Shown here one piece after another: positions 8,522 to 17,395 of a stretch of 64,000 bases of DNA. Each line of letters starts with the position of its first letter. Position 1 is the first letter of the stretch. Below the pieces are notes generated by a model. It saw only the letters and a program-made list of their open reading frames with translations. It made no database searches and had not been told where the DNA came from. Source of the stretch: Flavihumibacter rivuli (GTDB taxonomy: Bacteria > Bacteroidota > Bacteroidia > Chitinophagales > Chitinophagaceae). Both the position numbers and the translations under genes were made by a program. The DNA is taken from positions 2,074,001 through 2,138,000 of the forward strand of contig NZ_CP092334.1 of NCBI RefSeq assembly GCF_018595685.2, given 5' to 3'.

Positions 8522-8529
8522 CAAAAATA
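8522..8529 (-). promoter_or_regulatory. Candidate -7 box of the nuo operon promoter
   Basis: TATTTTTG on the minus strand matches the Bacteroidota -7 consensus TAnnTTTG and lies 19 nt before the nuoA ATG. No well-spaced -33 TTTG is obvious; a TTTG exists but only 11 nt upstream. Confidence 0.45.
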
Positions 8530-8649
8530 AGGTAGCCTACCAAATAAAATAGCTGAACATTGAAATTTAAGTTCTGCGGCCCTTTCCTTTAAGCTATACA
8601 AATTAGCATCCGGCTTGATATGTGAGCAAACAAGGGTCAGGGGCAAATG

Positions 8650-8676
8650 AAAAAGCCCCATCCTCGCAGATGGGGC
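8650..8676 (-). terminator. Rho-independent terminator after the TPR gene
   Basis: On the minus strand GCCCCATC-6-nt loop-GATGGGGC is followed by TTTTT. It lies 34 bp after the TPR gene stop and separates the TonB/TPR operon from nuoA. Confidence 0.85.
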
Positions 8677-8709
8677 CTATGCAAACTTTCAATATTTCCT
8701 TTATATGAA

Positions 8710-10353
8710 CTATCCTTTGGGCGCAGGTCCTCCCCCTGTTTTCTTCTGGGGTGCCTTGCTCAGGATATCCTTGATACGGGTTGCGTCTGCATTACCCGGA
8801 TCAACGGCCAACACCTTATCCAGGTATTGGATAGCGGTAGCCTTGTCCTTCTTGATATCATTATAATAGGATACCAGGTAGAAATAAGATGAAACTGCCT
8901 GGGTCTTGTATTTAACAGGATCGATCTCCACAGCCTTTGCCGCCAGCTTTTCGTAAGCCGCAACAGCCAGTCCCTGGGTCATGGCAGTATCCATGGCCTG
9001 CTTGGAGCGAGCCTGCCAGAGGTAACCAAAGATCTCGTTGGGGTATTTTTCCGCGTATACGCCAAAGATGGAATCAGACTTGGCATAATTGGCAGCCTGG
9101 TAGTTGGCAAAGCCCCAGTTGTACAGGTCGGTGTTCCTGGTGGTCTTGCGGGTATTGTAGATCTGGCCCAGGAAATCAGCCTCAGCGGCGCGGTTGCCGG
9201 TCTTCTTGGCCAGGGCAGCAGCGTTGGTCATCATTTCAAGGCGGGATTCATAAGCGGTATCCAGTGCAATGGCCTTGTTATAGCTGTTCAGCACTTCCAG
9301 TTCATTACCGGGGAATTTGCTGTAGAGCTGGGCCTTGAATTCATAATCCTTTGGAACGAAACCATCGGCCTTCTGCTTGGCAAAATACTGGTCGAGGTAG
9401 TTCTTGGCATTAACGGAATCCTTCAGTTCATCGTAGCTGTAAGCGATTAGCTTGTAATAACGTGGGTCAGCCTTATCACCTAGGGAGGTAATGAAACCCT
9501 TGGCAGTGCTGATGGCCTCATCATAGCGACGGGAAGCATAGAGGATAGAAGTCTTCTCGTAATCGTTGGATGGATCAGGATCCGACACAGCCAGGAATTT
9601 ATCATAGAAATCCTTCGCCTTGTTGATATCGCGGTTGAACCAGTAATAATACATCTCGTAGTAAGAAGGTGCATAATTGGGGTCCAGGCGAACTGCATCT
9701 TCGAAAGCAGGCAGGAATACTTCGGTATTCTTCTGGGTCAGGTAGAGTTTACCCATCCTGTGTTTGGCCGCAGCATTGTTGGGATCAAGGGCCAGTGCCT
9801 TCTGATAAGACTGGATGGCATTACCACCGTCAACCAGCTTGCGGTAAGCATCACCGATCACCAGCCATGTCTCAGGACTATTAAATCCCTTCTGGGTGGT
9901 CATGGGGGAGAGCTTCTCGATCACAAAATTGGCATCACCATCCTTGGAGTTGACAATGGCGTAACCGATGGCATTGTAAATGCGGATATCCTTTCCCTTG
10001 GTCAGGCTGATAGCGGTTTCAAAGCGCTGGCGGGCTTCTTCCTTCTTGCCTTCCAGCAACTCGATATGGCCAATTCCCACCAGCAGTTCAGGAGCATTGC
10101 CATTGGTAGACAAAGCCCTCTGGTACAAAGCCTTGGCACCTTCAATATCTTTCAATTCGATCATGGTCTGGCCCAGCCAATAGGTCGCCATCATATCATT
10201 GGGATTGGCAGCCAGCATCTTCTCAAAATTGTCTTTAGCGCTCTTGTAACGCTCATAACCGAAAAGCTTCTTTCCCTGTTCCAGGCTCTGCGCAAACAGT
10301 GTATTACCGACAAGGAGCGCGGCAGTTACAAGGCTGTAAAAGGATTTCTTCAT
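8710..10353 (-). CDS. Exported tetratricopeptide-repeat protein
   Basis: This 547-residue protein has a signal peptide (MKKSFYSLVTAALLVGNTLFAQ) followed by a near-continuous array of TPR-type helical pairs from about residue 25 to the C-terminus (for example GKKLFGYERYKSAKDNFEKM and SYQKALALDPNNAAAKHRMG). The tail is Pro/Gly/Lys-rich. TPR arrays mediate protein-protein contacts; the export signal puts it in the periplasm. It is the last gene of a four-gene operon with a PstS-like lipoprotein, a small membrane protein and TonB, an arrangement seen next to Ton systems in Bacteroidota. The specific partner is unknown. Confidence 0.9.
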   Translation of the reverse strand: MKKSFYSLVTAALLVGNTLFAQSLEQGKKLFGYERYKSAKDNFEKMLAANPNDMMATYWLGQTMIELKDIEGAKALYQRALSTNGNAPELLVGIGHIELLEGKKEEARQRFETAISLTKGKDIRIYNAIGYAIVNSKDGDANFVIEKLSPMTTQKGFNSPETWLVIGDAYRKLVDGGNAIQSYQKALALDPNNAAAKHRMGKLYLTQKNTEVFLPAFEDAVRLDPNYAPSYYEMYYYWFNRDINKAKDFYDKFLAVSDPDPSNDYEKTSILYASRRYDEAISTAKGFITSLGDKADPRYYKLIAYSYDELKDSVNAKNYLDQYFAKQKADGFVPKDYEFKAQLYSKFPGNELEVLNSYNKAIALDTAYESRLEMMTNAAALAKKTGNRAAEADFLGQIYNTRKTTRNTDLYNWGFANYQAANYAKSDSIFGVYAEKYPNEIFGYLWQARSKQAMDTAMTQGLAVAAYEKLAAKAVEIDPVKYKTQAVSSYFYLVSYYNDIKKDKATAIQYLDKVLAVDPGNADATRIKDILSKAPQKKTGGGPAPKG

Positions 10354-10404
10354 TTGCTTAGTCTGTTTTTAGTCGAGTTGTAAAAATATTGAAATAGTTA
10401 AACC

Positions 10405-11325
10405 TTACTCATTAATTCCTGCATTTCTTACCTCAAACTGCATACGTGCCGGCCAGAGGTAAGACCTCCTGAAGATCAACTGTCCTCTTTCATAGATGAG
10501 AAAGTTGACAAATCCGCTTCCCAAACCTTCATAATTTTCTTTTAAAATGTAGTTCAGGCTCCTGACCATGGGGTACCTCCTCATGGCAATATTGGCCTGG
10601 TAAGGTTTCACATAGGTCTCTTCGGGGCAGATGCCGCAGCGGACAGAGGCAATGGTCACTTTTTTCTGGAAGGACAGCTGGGCAGGGTCTTCCGGATTGC
10701 CGATCCAGCTAACGCCTACAAATCCAATGGCATCCTTATGCTCGGCGACATAATCGATCACGCCCTGGCTGGAAGTGGCCGCAGTTACCTCCTTGCTCAT
10801 AGGCTGCCCTGCAAGGATGGAATCCAAAGCATAACGAACCGTACTGGTAGCAGTGAGCCCATCCATTACCGGCCTCAGTTTATAGGCACTGGTTCCTTTC
10901 AGGATGGAACGCACATCGGTCATATCAAGAATGGAATCCTTCATCTGGTTGTTGACGATCAGCGCCACCGCATCGAAGGCGATCTTTCCCTGTATGGGGA
11001 TAAAGGAAAGGGTATCACTTAGTCTTGTTTCCTCTACCGGCAGCAACTGGCGGGTGATGATCACCATCCTGATGCTGTCCACCAGCAGGTCCTTGATGCA
11101 CTCGGCCTCAGACTTATAATGCGGAATGATCCTTGCATTTGGGTAAGAAGCCTCAAACACTTTGATCTGGGAATCGATAACGGGTTTAAAGGATTCATCA
11201 ACGCTGATATGGATGGTGCCACTGGTAGTGGTTTCCTGGCGTTGCTGAACAGGCTGGTTGTTACAGTTGCTCAAGGCAACGGCCGTCATTAATATGGCAG
11301 ACCATCTGGTCAATCGTTGAAGCAT
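10405..11325 (-). CDS. PstS-like substrate-binding lipoprotein
   Basis: This 306-residue protein has a lipoprotein signal (RWSAILMTAVALSNC, lipobox LSNC). The rest resembles the phosphate-type periplasmic binding fold (PBP-like): the segments GTIHISVDESFKP, LIVNNQMKDSILDMTDVRSILKG and KDAIGFVGVSWIG match conserved positions. There are no pst transporter genes nearby. The TonB-TPR context suggests an envelope role, either phosphate-like ligand sensing or a structural role, rather than a classical ABC importer. The ligand cannot be read from the sequence. Confidence 0.8.
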   Translation of the reverse strand: MLQRLTRWSAILMTAVALSNCNNQPVQQRQETTTSGTIHISVDESFKPVIDSQIKVFEASYPNARIIPHYKSEAECIKDLLVDSIRMVIITRQLLPVEETRLSDTLSFIPIQGKIAFDAVALIVNNQMKDSILDMTDVRSILKGTSAYKLRPVMDGLTATSTVRYALDSILAGQPMSKEVTAATSSQGVIDYVAEHKDAIGFVGVSWIGNPEDPAQLSFQKKVTIASVRCGICPEETYVKPYQANIAMRRYPMVRSLNYILKENYEGLGSGFVNFLIYERGQLIFRRSYLWPARMQFEVRNAGINE

Positions 11326-11343
11326 AATCAGGATTAGCGCTGG

Positions 11344-11577
11344 TTAAGAATAATAGTTCTTTTGGTAACCACGGTAAATACGCCATCCTCCGTATACGAT
11401 ACAGAGGATGCCGAAGAAATACTTAAAGAATGGTTCCATATCAAAATTGAAGCCGAATCTTTCAGAAAGCAGGAAGAAAACGCCAAAGAGCAGAATTAAG
11501 GCCCCCATTCCATAGTCGAGAATGGAACGCATCAGGCTGTATTGTTTCCTCCTGTTATCCTGTGTACTGCCAGTCAT
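11344..11577 (-). CDS. Small two-helix membrane protein
   Basis: This 77-residue protein has a basic N-terminus and two predicted membrane helices (about residues 24-40, GMGALILLFGVFFLLSE, and 51-66, YFFGILCIVYGGWRIY). No family was recognised. It lies between tonB and the PstS-like gene with short gaps (39 and 18 bp), so it is probably co-transcribed with them. Confidence 0.75.
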   Translation of the reverse strand: MTGSTQDNRRKQYSLMRSILDYGMGALILLFGVFFLLSERFGFNFDMEPFFKYFFGILCIVYGGWRIYRGYQKNYYS

Positions 11578-11616
11578 ATCATGCGATTGGTTGGGTTGGG
11601 CAAGATAGCAAAAAAT

Positions 11617-12432
11617 CTACTGTTCCGGCGCTTCAAATATTACCGGGAGCGAGAAATAGACAGGGACTTTTTTACCATTCTGCTGGCCGGGAATCCAGTC
11701 TGGCATTTTTTTCACAACTCTTAAAACCTCATTATCATAGGTTTCGCCACCGGTTTGTAATATGAAGGCCTGTTCGATCCGGCCATCTGACCCTACAACA
11801 AACCTTACCAGCACCCTTATCCTTGACCCTGGCTCCTGGTCTTCATTGGGCCGGATGTTCTTCGACAACCACCTGTGAAGGGCTGCGGTACCGCCGGGGA
11901 ATTCGGGCATGATCTCGGCTTTGATGAAGATCGTTGGAGCTTCTTCTGCAGGCGGGGGAATGGGCGCAGCTGGTGTATTGGAAGGAGGTCCTGCCGGTCC
12001 CTGCTGGACATTGTCGTCAGGGTCACCTTCGCTAGTGCGGGTATCGATCACGGCATTGTCGATCTCCTCCACCGTAGGCATGTCCGGTTTGACCAGGTCC
12101 TTTACAATTAACGGGGTGGTTGACTGGATAGTAGCCTTAGGCCTGGGAACGGGTGGCGGTGTGGGCTGAGCGGGAGGCGGGGGATCTATCACTACCAACT
12201 TAATACTATCTAGACCGTCACTCAACAGAAGGAACGAATGCCTGTTGCCATTGTCCTTATTATTTAGCTGGGAAAATCCAATGGCCAGCACTATGAGAAT
12301 ACCCATGATGCCGAGACTGAATTTCAGGTGGCGGGGGTAATCCCTGCGCAGGGTATAAGCGCCATATTGCTTGTTGCGGTGCTCGAAAAGGATGTCCAGC
12401 ACATCGCTGCGCAAAATAGTTTCTGCTTGCAT
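11617..12432 (-). CDS. TonB-family energy transducer
   Basis: This 271-residue protein has a cytoplasmic N-terminus, one membrane helix near residues 34-53 (FSLGIMGILIVLAIGFSQL), a proline-rich spacer (PPPPAQPTPPPVPRPK and a second Pro block) and a C-terminal TonB domain (EFPGGTAALHRWLSKNI, then LVRFVVGSDGRIEQAFI and MPDWIPGQQNGKKVPVYFSL). It transmits proton-motive-force energy to outer-membrane receptors. No ExbB/ExbD genes are adjacent here; the upstream neighbour is on the other strand, so this TonB must use ExbBD encoded elsewhere. Confidence 0.92.
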   Translation of the reverse strand: MQAETILRSDVLDILFEHRNKQYGAYTLRRDYPRHLKFSLGIMGILIVLAIGFSQLNNKDNGNRHSFLLLSDGLDSIKLVVIDPPPPAQPTPPPVPRPKATIQSTTPLIVKDLVKPDMPTVEEIDNAVIDTRTSEGDPDDNVQQGPAGPPSNTPAAPIPPPAEEAPTIFIKAEIMPEFPGGTAALHRWLSKNIRPNEDQEPGSRIRVLVRFVVGSDGRIEQAFILQTGGETYDNEVLRVVKKMPDWIPGQQNGKKVPVYFSLPVIFEAPEQ

Positions 12433-12539
12433 ACAATTTGGTTTTGATGACTAAAGGTGATGGTTAAACGCAGCGCTGTGTTTGCATCTATGACGCGGGC
12501 GGGAAAAGATTCCATAAACCGGCCCTGATCATTTTAACC

Positions 12540-12547
12540 TATTTTTG
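12540..12547 (+). promoter_or_regulatory. Candidate -7 box for the phosphatase gene
   Basis: TATTTTTG (TAnnTTTG consensus) ends 4 nt before the ATG of the phosphatase. Transcription would then start at or very near the initiation codon, giving a leaderless or near-leaderless mRNA. Confidence 0.45.
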
Positions 12548-12551
12548 CGGC

Positions 12552-13019
12552 ATGAAAGTGTTAATGGTTTGCCTGGGTAATATCTGCCGCAGTCCACTGG
12601 CAGAGGGAATCCTGGAGCATAAGGCAAGGCAGGCGGGATTGGACTGGACCGTTGAGAGCGCCGGTACCAATGGCTACCATGTTGGGGAAGCGCCCCACCA
12701 CCTGTCGCAAAAGGTGGCCAAGATGAATGGTATCGATATCAGCAGGCAGAGGGCAAGGAGGTTTGTGGCCCATGACCTGCAACAGTATGACCTCGTCTAT
12801 GCCATGGCAGCAGATGTGATCGATGACATGCGCCGCATCGCAAGGTCGGGCTTCGATGGAAAAAAGGTAAAGCTGTTGATGGAAGAGGTTTACCCAGGTG
12901 ATGCTATGGATGTCCCTGATCCCTGGTATGGCCCTGAGCCCGGATACCATGAAGTATTCGCCATGATCTCGGAAGCCTGCGACCGCATCATTGAGAAATA
13001 TGCTGTGCCTTCCAGGTAA
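12552..13019 (+). CDS. Low-molecular-weight protein-tyrosine phosphatase
   Basis: This 155-residue protein begins with the catalytic P-loop C7-LGNIC-R13-S, and D123 in VPDPWYG is the general acid. Both are at the canonical places of the LMW-PTP family, which dephosphorylates phosphotyrosine (and in some cases phosphoarginine) in the cytoplasm. Length is normal. It stands alone upstream of hisS, 86 bp away, and diverges from the tonB operon. Confidence 0.94.
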   Translation: MKVLMVCLGNICRSPLAEGILEHKARQAGLDWTVESAGTNGYHVGEAPHHLSQKVAKMNGIDISRQRARRFVAHDLQQYDLVYAMAADVIDDMRRIARSGFDGKKVKLLMEEVYPGDAMDVPDPWYGPEPGYHEVFAMISEACDRIIEKYAVPSR

Positions 13020-13105
13020 GGCGCCATCATCATTCAACAAACAACAAAGCCTATAGTGGTAACCTTATGAAGTGAGAAAGGCACCACACAAATTGAAATA
13101 AGCGT

Positions 13106-14467
13106 ATGAGTAAAGTTTCCCTGCCACAAGGCACCCGTGATTTTGGACCAGAAGTGGTACGCAAGCGCAACTATATCTTCTCTACCATCAAGACCGTTTT
13201 CGAACTCTATGGATTCCAGCCCCTGGAAACACCGGCCATGGAAAACCTCGACACCCTGATGGGCAAGTATGGGGAAGAAGGCGATAAACTGATCTTCAAG
13301 ATCCTGAACAATGGATTGGGAGACCCAAAGAATATCGAGAAGGCCAGGAACGCCTTTGAACAGGTATTGCAGGGAAAGAATGATAAGAACCTTACGGAGA
13401 GGGCCCTGCGTTACGACCTCACCATTCCCTTCGCGCGTTACGTGGCCATGAATCATGGACAACTCACGCTACCGTTCAAACGCTACCAGGTACAGCCTGT
13501 ATGGAGGGCCGACCGTCCACAGAAAGGCCGCTACCGCGAGTTCTACCAATGCGATGCCGATGTGGTAGGCAGTCAGTCGCTGATCAATGAAGTGGAACTG
13601 ACCAGCATCTACGCAGAAGTCTTTCGTCGTTTAGGCATCACCGTTGAGATCAGGATCAACAACCGTAAGATCCTTGCTGCCCTGGCGGAAGTATGTGGCG
13701 GCGCCGACAAGATGACCGATATCACCATTGCCATTGACAAGCTCGACAAGATCGGCATGGAGAAGGTGAAGGAAGAATTGGCCCAAAGAGGATTGACAAC
13801 GGAACAGATTGCCATCATAGAACAATACTTGAACGTTGACGGCAGCAATGCAGAAAAGCTTGGGCAGGTGAAGGAATTGCTGGGGGCATCATCCATTGGA
13901 CAGAAGGGGATAGAAGAGATCAGTTATATACTGGAAAGGACCCCCAACCTATCGAATGTGGTTTGTGATTTCACACTGGCAAGGGGATTGAACTATTATA
14001 CCGGGATCATTTTTGAGATCAAGGCATTGAACGTGCAAATGGGCAGCATTGGCGGGGGTGGCCGTTATGACGACCTTACCGGTTTGTTCGGTGTGCCCAA
14101 TGTCCCGGGTGTGGGCATCAGCTTCGGTGTAGACCGTATCTACGATGTGATGGAAGAACTGAACCTCTTCCCTGCTGCAGTACACAGCGGGACAAAGGTG
14201 CTGTTCTTTAACCTTGGTGAAGCAGAGTGCCTGGCTGCATTCGGGCTCATGCAGCAACTCAGGGCCAATGGTATTGCCTGCGAGATCTACCATGAGCAGG
14301 CGAAATTTGACAAGCAGTTCAAGTATGCCGACAAGAAGCAAATCCCCTTTGCCGTGATCATCGGGGGAACGGAACTGGCAGAAGGCAAATGCGTGGTGAA
14401 GAACCTGAAGCAGGGAGAGCAGCAAAGCATTGCCCAGAAGGACCTGGCCAACTTCAATTTTCAATAA
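13106..14467 (+). CDS. hisS: Histidyl-tRNA synthetase
   Basis: This 453-residue class II aminoacyl-tRNA synthetase charges tRNA-His. It has motif-1-like sequence near QGTRDFGPE, motif 2 in QPVWRADRPQKGRYREFYQCDAD, the histidine-specific ARGLNYYTG, and motif 3 in GVGISFGVDRIYDVM. A C-terminal anticodon-binding domain follows from about residue 360. Length is typical. A hairpin terminator follows the stop. Confidence 0.97.
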   Translation: MSKVSLPQGTRDFGPEVVRKRNYIFSTIKTVFELYGFQPLETPAMENLDTLMGKYGEEGDKLIFKILNNGLGDPKNIEKARNAFEQVLQGKNDKNLTERALRYDLTIPFARYVAMNHGQLTLPFKRYQVQPVWRADRPQKGRYREFYQCDADVVGSQSLINEVELTSIYAEVFRRLGITVEIRINNRKILAALAEVCGGADKMTDITIAIDKLDKIGMEKVKEELAQRGLTTEQIAIIEQYLNVDGSNAEKLGQVKELLGASSIGQKGIEEISYILERTPNLSNVVCDFTLARGLNYYTGIIFEIKALNVQMGSIGGGGRYDDLTGLFGVPNVPGVGISFGVDRIYDVMEELNLFPAAVHSGTKVLFFNLGEAECLAAFGLMQQLRANGIACEIYHEQAKFDKQFKYADKKQIPFAVIIGGTELAEGKCVVKNLKQGEQQSIAQKDLANFNFQ

Positions 14468-14471
14468 AGCA

Positions 14472-14493
14472 ATGGCCCCCGTTTGGGGGCCAT
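14472..14493. terminator. Hairpin terminator between convergent hisS and a small exported gene
   Basis: ATGGCCCCC-GTTT-GGGGGCCAT is a 9-bp perfect stem between the hisS stop and the stop of the convergent gene at 14510. T-runs on either side are weak, so it is probably a shared bidirectional terminator. Confidence 0.7.
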
Positions 14494-14509
14494 TTACTTG
14501 AAGGGACCA

Positions 14510-14908
14510 TTACTTTCTTTTATCTGCCCATAACTTTTCATCGGTGATCACCAGGGACCAGGACCAGGTATTGGTACTGGTATCCTTCGTACCATCGAGG
14601 ATATAGCCCATAGCTTCAATGTGCACAGCGAATACTTTCTTGGTTGAGTCACTCCGCTTGAAATCAGCAGTTCCATTGAAATTCACAATGGTGAACCTGT
14701 CGCCACTCTCCCTTGTTAGCTGAGAGTTCCCGGCAGGGGAATTCATCATCAGGGTGCCTGTCTCAAGAAGTACCTCGACCTCGGGTACCACACTCCCATC
14801 AGGGAATTTGTATTTACCCAGGTAATCGCCATAGGCAGTATCGGTCTGGGCCCGGGCAACCAGGACAGTACCCAGGGCCATTAAGCAGGAAAGAAGCAGT
14901 CTTTTCAT
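14510..14908 (-). CDS. Small exported protein with DUF3471-like repeat
   Basis: This 132-residue protein counts from ATG 14908 with a signal peptide (MKRLLLSCLMALGTVLVARAQ). The remainder is beta-rich and resembles the small DUF3471-type domain often found at the C-terminus of serine hydrolases (YLGKYKFPDGSVVPEVEV, LMMNSPAGNSQLTRESGDRF). The frame opens at 14944, but the extra 12 residues precede the signal peptide and are discarded. The domain call is by eye and only moderate. Confidence 0.7.
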   Translation of the reverse strand: MKRLLLSCLMALGTVLVARAQTDTAYGDYLGKYKFPDGSVVPEVEVLLETGTLMMNSPAGNSQLTRESGDRFTIVNFNGTADFKRSDSTKKVFAVHIEAMGYILDGTKDTSTNTWSWSLVITDEKLWADKRK

Positions 14909-15029
14909 ATCAAAGATTTTTTGCAATCTACAAAACTGGACCATCTCTACAACAGGATTTCTAAGGACCGGTTAAGAGGGGGTATGAAGCATCAATTTCC
15001 GGGGTTGGGATCAGCGGGGACTACTTTTT

Positions 15030-15435
15030 CACCCCATCAGGGCTCCCGCAGGGGACCCTGATGAATGGTAGGATGGAGTTCCATCGGTGACTCTCGAAAA
15101 GAACTCCTATGGTGTGATAATATTTAATAGCCCCAGTCGCCCCCGTTGTGTCTTATGACCAATGGGTAGTTGAAAGATCAGATCAGCTGGTTGAAGCATA
15201 AATTATTATCTAACCCCAGCAGGGTCTCCCAGAGGGGACCCTGATGAATAGCAGGATAGCTATATTTTCACTCCAGCAGGGTCTGCTACCGTTTACCTGC
15301 ATCTTTACCCCAGCAGGGTCTCCTGAAAGGAACCCTGATGAATAGTAGGTTGAAAGTACATCGGGGTCCCCTGCGGGAGACCCCGATGGGGTAAAGGTTT
15401 GATCGCAGTCCCCTACGGGAGACCCCGATGAGGTT
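15030..15435. repeat. Repeat island I: interspersed palindromic elements
   Basis: The gap 14945-15470 holds no convincing gene. It carries related imperfect palindromes of the form CATCAGGG-loop-CCCTGATG followed by AATxGTAGG: 15035-15063, 15217-15245 and 15311-15340, plus a half copy near 15271. Two copies lie in the opposite orientation (15359-15391 and 15404-15433, reading GGGAGACCCCGATG). A different palindrome at 15141-15166 begins CCCCGTTGTGTCTTATGACC and is repeated at 40138-40163. These look like REP-type extragenic elements. The flanks show nothing else. Confidence 0.8.
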
Positions 15436-15470
15436 TAAAATGACTGGTAAAAAGATCACTCACCCTACCC

Positions 15471-16304
15471 CTACCCTTCAGTCCCGAATACCAACTTCAA
15501 TAAGGCATTCCCCAGCGCTTGGGCAACCGGACCGGGCTGGCCGTTCCCTATGGCCATCCCATCCACTGAGCAAACCGGCAGGATATGCTTGGTGGTACTG
15601 GTAATGAAGGCCTCTTTCGCCTGCATCAGTTCTTCGAGATGGATCTCCCGCTCCACAATGGGGAGCATGCCTTGAGCCAGCCCCAGGACCTTCTTACGGG
15701 TAATGCCGTGCAAGACGTGCTTGCCAGGAGTTACCAATTCACCAGCCTGGTTGACGATGAAAACATTGGAACGGGGACATTCCGTGATAAAACCATGGTT
15801 ATGGTAAAGCACATCCTGCGCCGATGAGGATTTCACCAATGGTTGCAGCCATACCGCCATCAGGTAATCGATGGATTTGATATGCGGCAATTGGCGCTGG
15901 TGAGCATGGGTGATGACCACGATGCCGGTGGAGGATACTTCCCGGGCCAGTTGTAAGGGTTGCTGCGTGATCACCAGGTTGGGGGTGACAGGAATATAGC
16001 CATCTGGTGAAAAACCACCGGTTAGGGTTAACCGAATTCCAGATTCAGGCAGCTGATTGGCCGCCATCAGCCTGTCCAATTGGGCAATCAAAGATGACCT
16101 GTCCGGAATGGGCGAGAGACGCATCGCTTCGGCGGAATAAAAGAAACGATCGAGATGGTCCTCCAGGAAAACAGGCCTGCCGTTGACCACCTTGAAAAAA
16201 TCAAAGATGCCATACCCCCTCTGAAAGGAAAGATCGGCTATATGTAACCGGGCATCTTCCCAGGCCAGCAGATCATTATTAATCAGTACAAATAAACTGT
16301 CCAC
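15471..16304 (-). CDS. Class IV aminotransferase (PLP fold type IV)
   Basis: This 277-residue protein belongs to the branched-chain / D-amino-acid aminotransferase and aminodeoxychorismate lyase family. It shows the N-terminal DLSFQRGYGIFDFFKV, the PLP-binding lysine in HIKSIDYL, the ECPRSNVFIV stretch and GITRKKVLGLA. The substrate cannot be separated by eye: the length fits D-alanine transaminase or aminodeoxychorismate lyase better than the longer IlvE. It is transcribed leftwards into repeat island I, with no pathway neighbours. Confidence 0.88.
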   Translation of the reverse strand: MDSLFVLINNDLLAWEDARLHIADLSFQRGYGIFDFFKVVNGRPVFLEDHLDRFFYSAEAMRLSPIPDRSSLIAQLDRLMAANQLPESGIRLTLTGGFSPDGYIPVTPNLVITQQPLQLAREVSSTGIVVITHAHQRQLPHIKSIDYLMAVWLQPLVKSSSAQDVLYHNHGFITECPRSNVFIVNQAGELVTPGKHVLHGITRKKVLGLAQGMLPIVEREIHLEELMQAKEAFITSTTKHILPVCSVDGMAIGNGQPGPVAQALGNALLKLVFGTEG

Positions 16305-16340
16305 ATTAAATGTTTAGAAAACACAAAACAATACGAAGCA

Positions 16341-16631
16341 CTAATTTACTGACTTAAACAGTCCAACCTCACTATTTAAATTGGCAGGACGAATCAGATT
16401 CATTTGATCAAGGCCAATCCAGATCATTAATCCTTCCAATTTTCTTAACAGACCTATCTCAGCCAACAAAGAAGAATGACCGGTCAGAAAACTCCAATTC
16501 ACTTCGCCTCTTTCAATCGGATCCGTAAGGAAGGATCCTTTCAATGCAGGCATCACCTCTATCAATACCTGTATAAAACTGCTATCAACAGTCAGGATTA
16601 AGGGGTAAAAATGATCAATCCCGGATATCAT
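16341..16631 (-). CDS. Hypothetical 96-residue protein
   Basis: The family is not recognised. The reading frame encodes a mostly hydrophobic-helix-poor protein with a plausible coding pattern (LLAEIGLLRKLEGLMIWIGLD). It lies 36 bp upstream of the aminotransferase start on the same strand and fills an otherwise empty gap, but coding evidence is limited to the open frame. Confidence 0.4.
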   Translation of the reverse strand: MISGIDHFYPLILTVDSSFIQVLIEVMPALKGSFLTDPIERGEVNWSFLTGHSSLLAEIGLLRKLEGLMIWIGLDQMNLIRPANLNSEVGLFKSVN

Positions 16632-16736
16632 TTTAACGATGTGTTAATTATAAGTTAGGTTTCCTAAAACCACCAAAATACCGGAAATCAATTATTAACT
16701 TATGGTAATGACAGTAACGCCATCTCTTTACAAAAT

Positions 16737-17318
16737 ATGACAAGCAATCATTTTGATTTAAAGGAAATCCTGCAAGAGACATTTAGCCTTACCAAAGAAG
16801 AGACCGCAATTGCCTACGACTATTTTAGGCCAAAAAGCTATAAAAAAGGGGATTACTTTCTGAGATCAGGTGAGGATGTGAAGGAAGTTGGATTTGTTGT
16901 TTCAGGCTTGCTACGCGAATATTTTAATACCGGGGAGAAGGAAGTAACCAAATTCATTGCAAAACCAGGTGATTTTATTTCAGATATAGAAGGGATCAAC
17001 TTCCATAAACCATCCCGGTGGAATATTGTTTGTCTAACCAATTGCGAATTATCGATCATCCATCGGGATGTGGTAGGGGAATTAAAACAACAAATGCCCC
17101 GCTGGACCGAAATTGAAAAGCTCTTTAACGCCAAATGCTTTGTTGCCGCAGAAAACAGGATACTCGAATACCTGCAATACAATGCTGAAGAAAGATACTT
17201 AAGGTTTATGAAGCAGAATGGTGAAATCATCAATTACGTACCCCTCAGTTATATAGCATCTTACCTCGGCATTACACCTGAAACCTTAAGTAGGTTCCGG
17301 AAAAAATACAGTCACTGA
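16737..17318 (+). CDS. Crp/Fnr-family transcriptional regulator
   Basis: This 193-residue protein has an N-terminal cyclic-nucleotide-binding-like jelly roll (YKKGDYFLRSGEDVKEVGFV, EVTKFIAKPGDFISDIEG) and a C-terminal helix-turn-helix (YVPLSYIASYLGITPETLSRFRKK). There are no Fnr-type N-terminal cysteines for an iron-sulphur cluster. It is the first plus-strand gene of the AT-rich block. The same order, a Crp-type gene followed by a DinB-like gene, recurs at 38608-39918. Confidence 0.88.
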   Translation: MTSNHFDLKEILQETFSLTKEETAIAYDYFRPKSYKKGDYFLRSGEDVKEVGFVVSGLLREYFNTGEKEVTKFIAKPGDFISDIEGINFHKPSRWNIVCLTNCELSIIHRDVVGELKQQMPRWTEIEKLFNAKCFVAAENRILEYLQYNAEERYLRFMKQNGEIINYVPLSYIASYLGITPETLSRFRKKYSH

Positions 17319-17395
17319 TTAATTGATTTTTATCAAGTACACCATCCGGGAAACAATCCTAATCTTGCAAATCATCAATGCAAAATCTATGACCA

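Noticed and set aside
15030..15435. CRISPR array
   Set aside because: Copies are imperfect palindromes in both orientations with irregular spacing, without unique spacers of even length and without cas genes.
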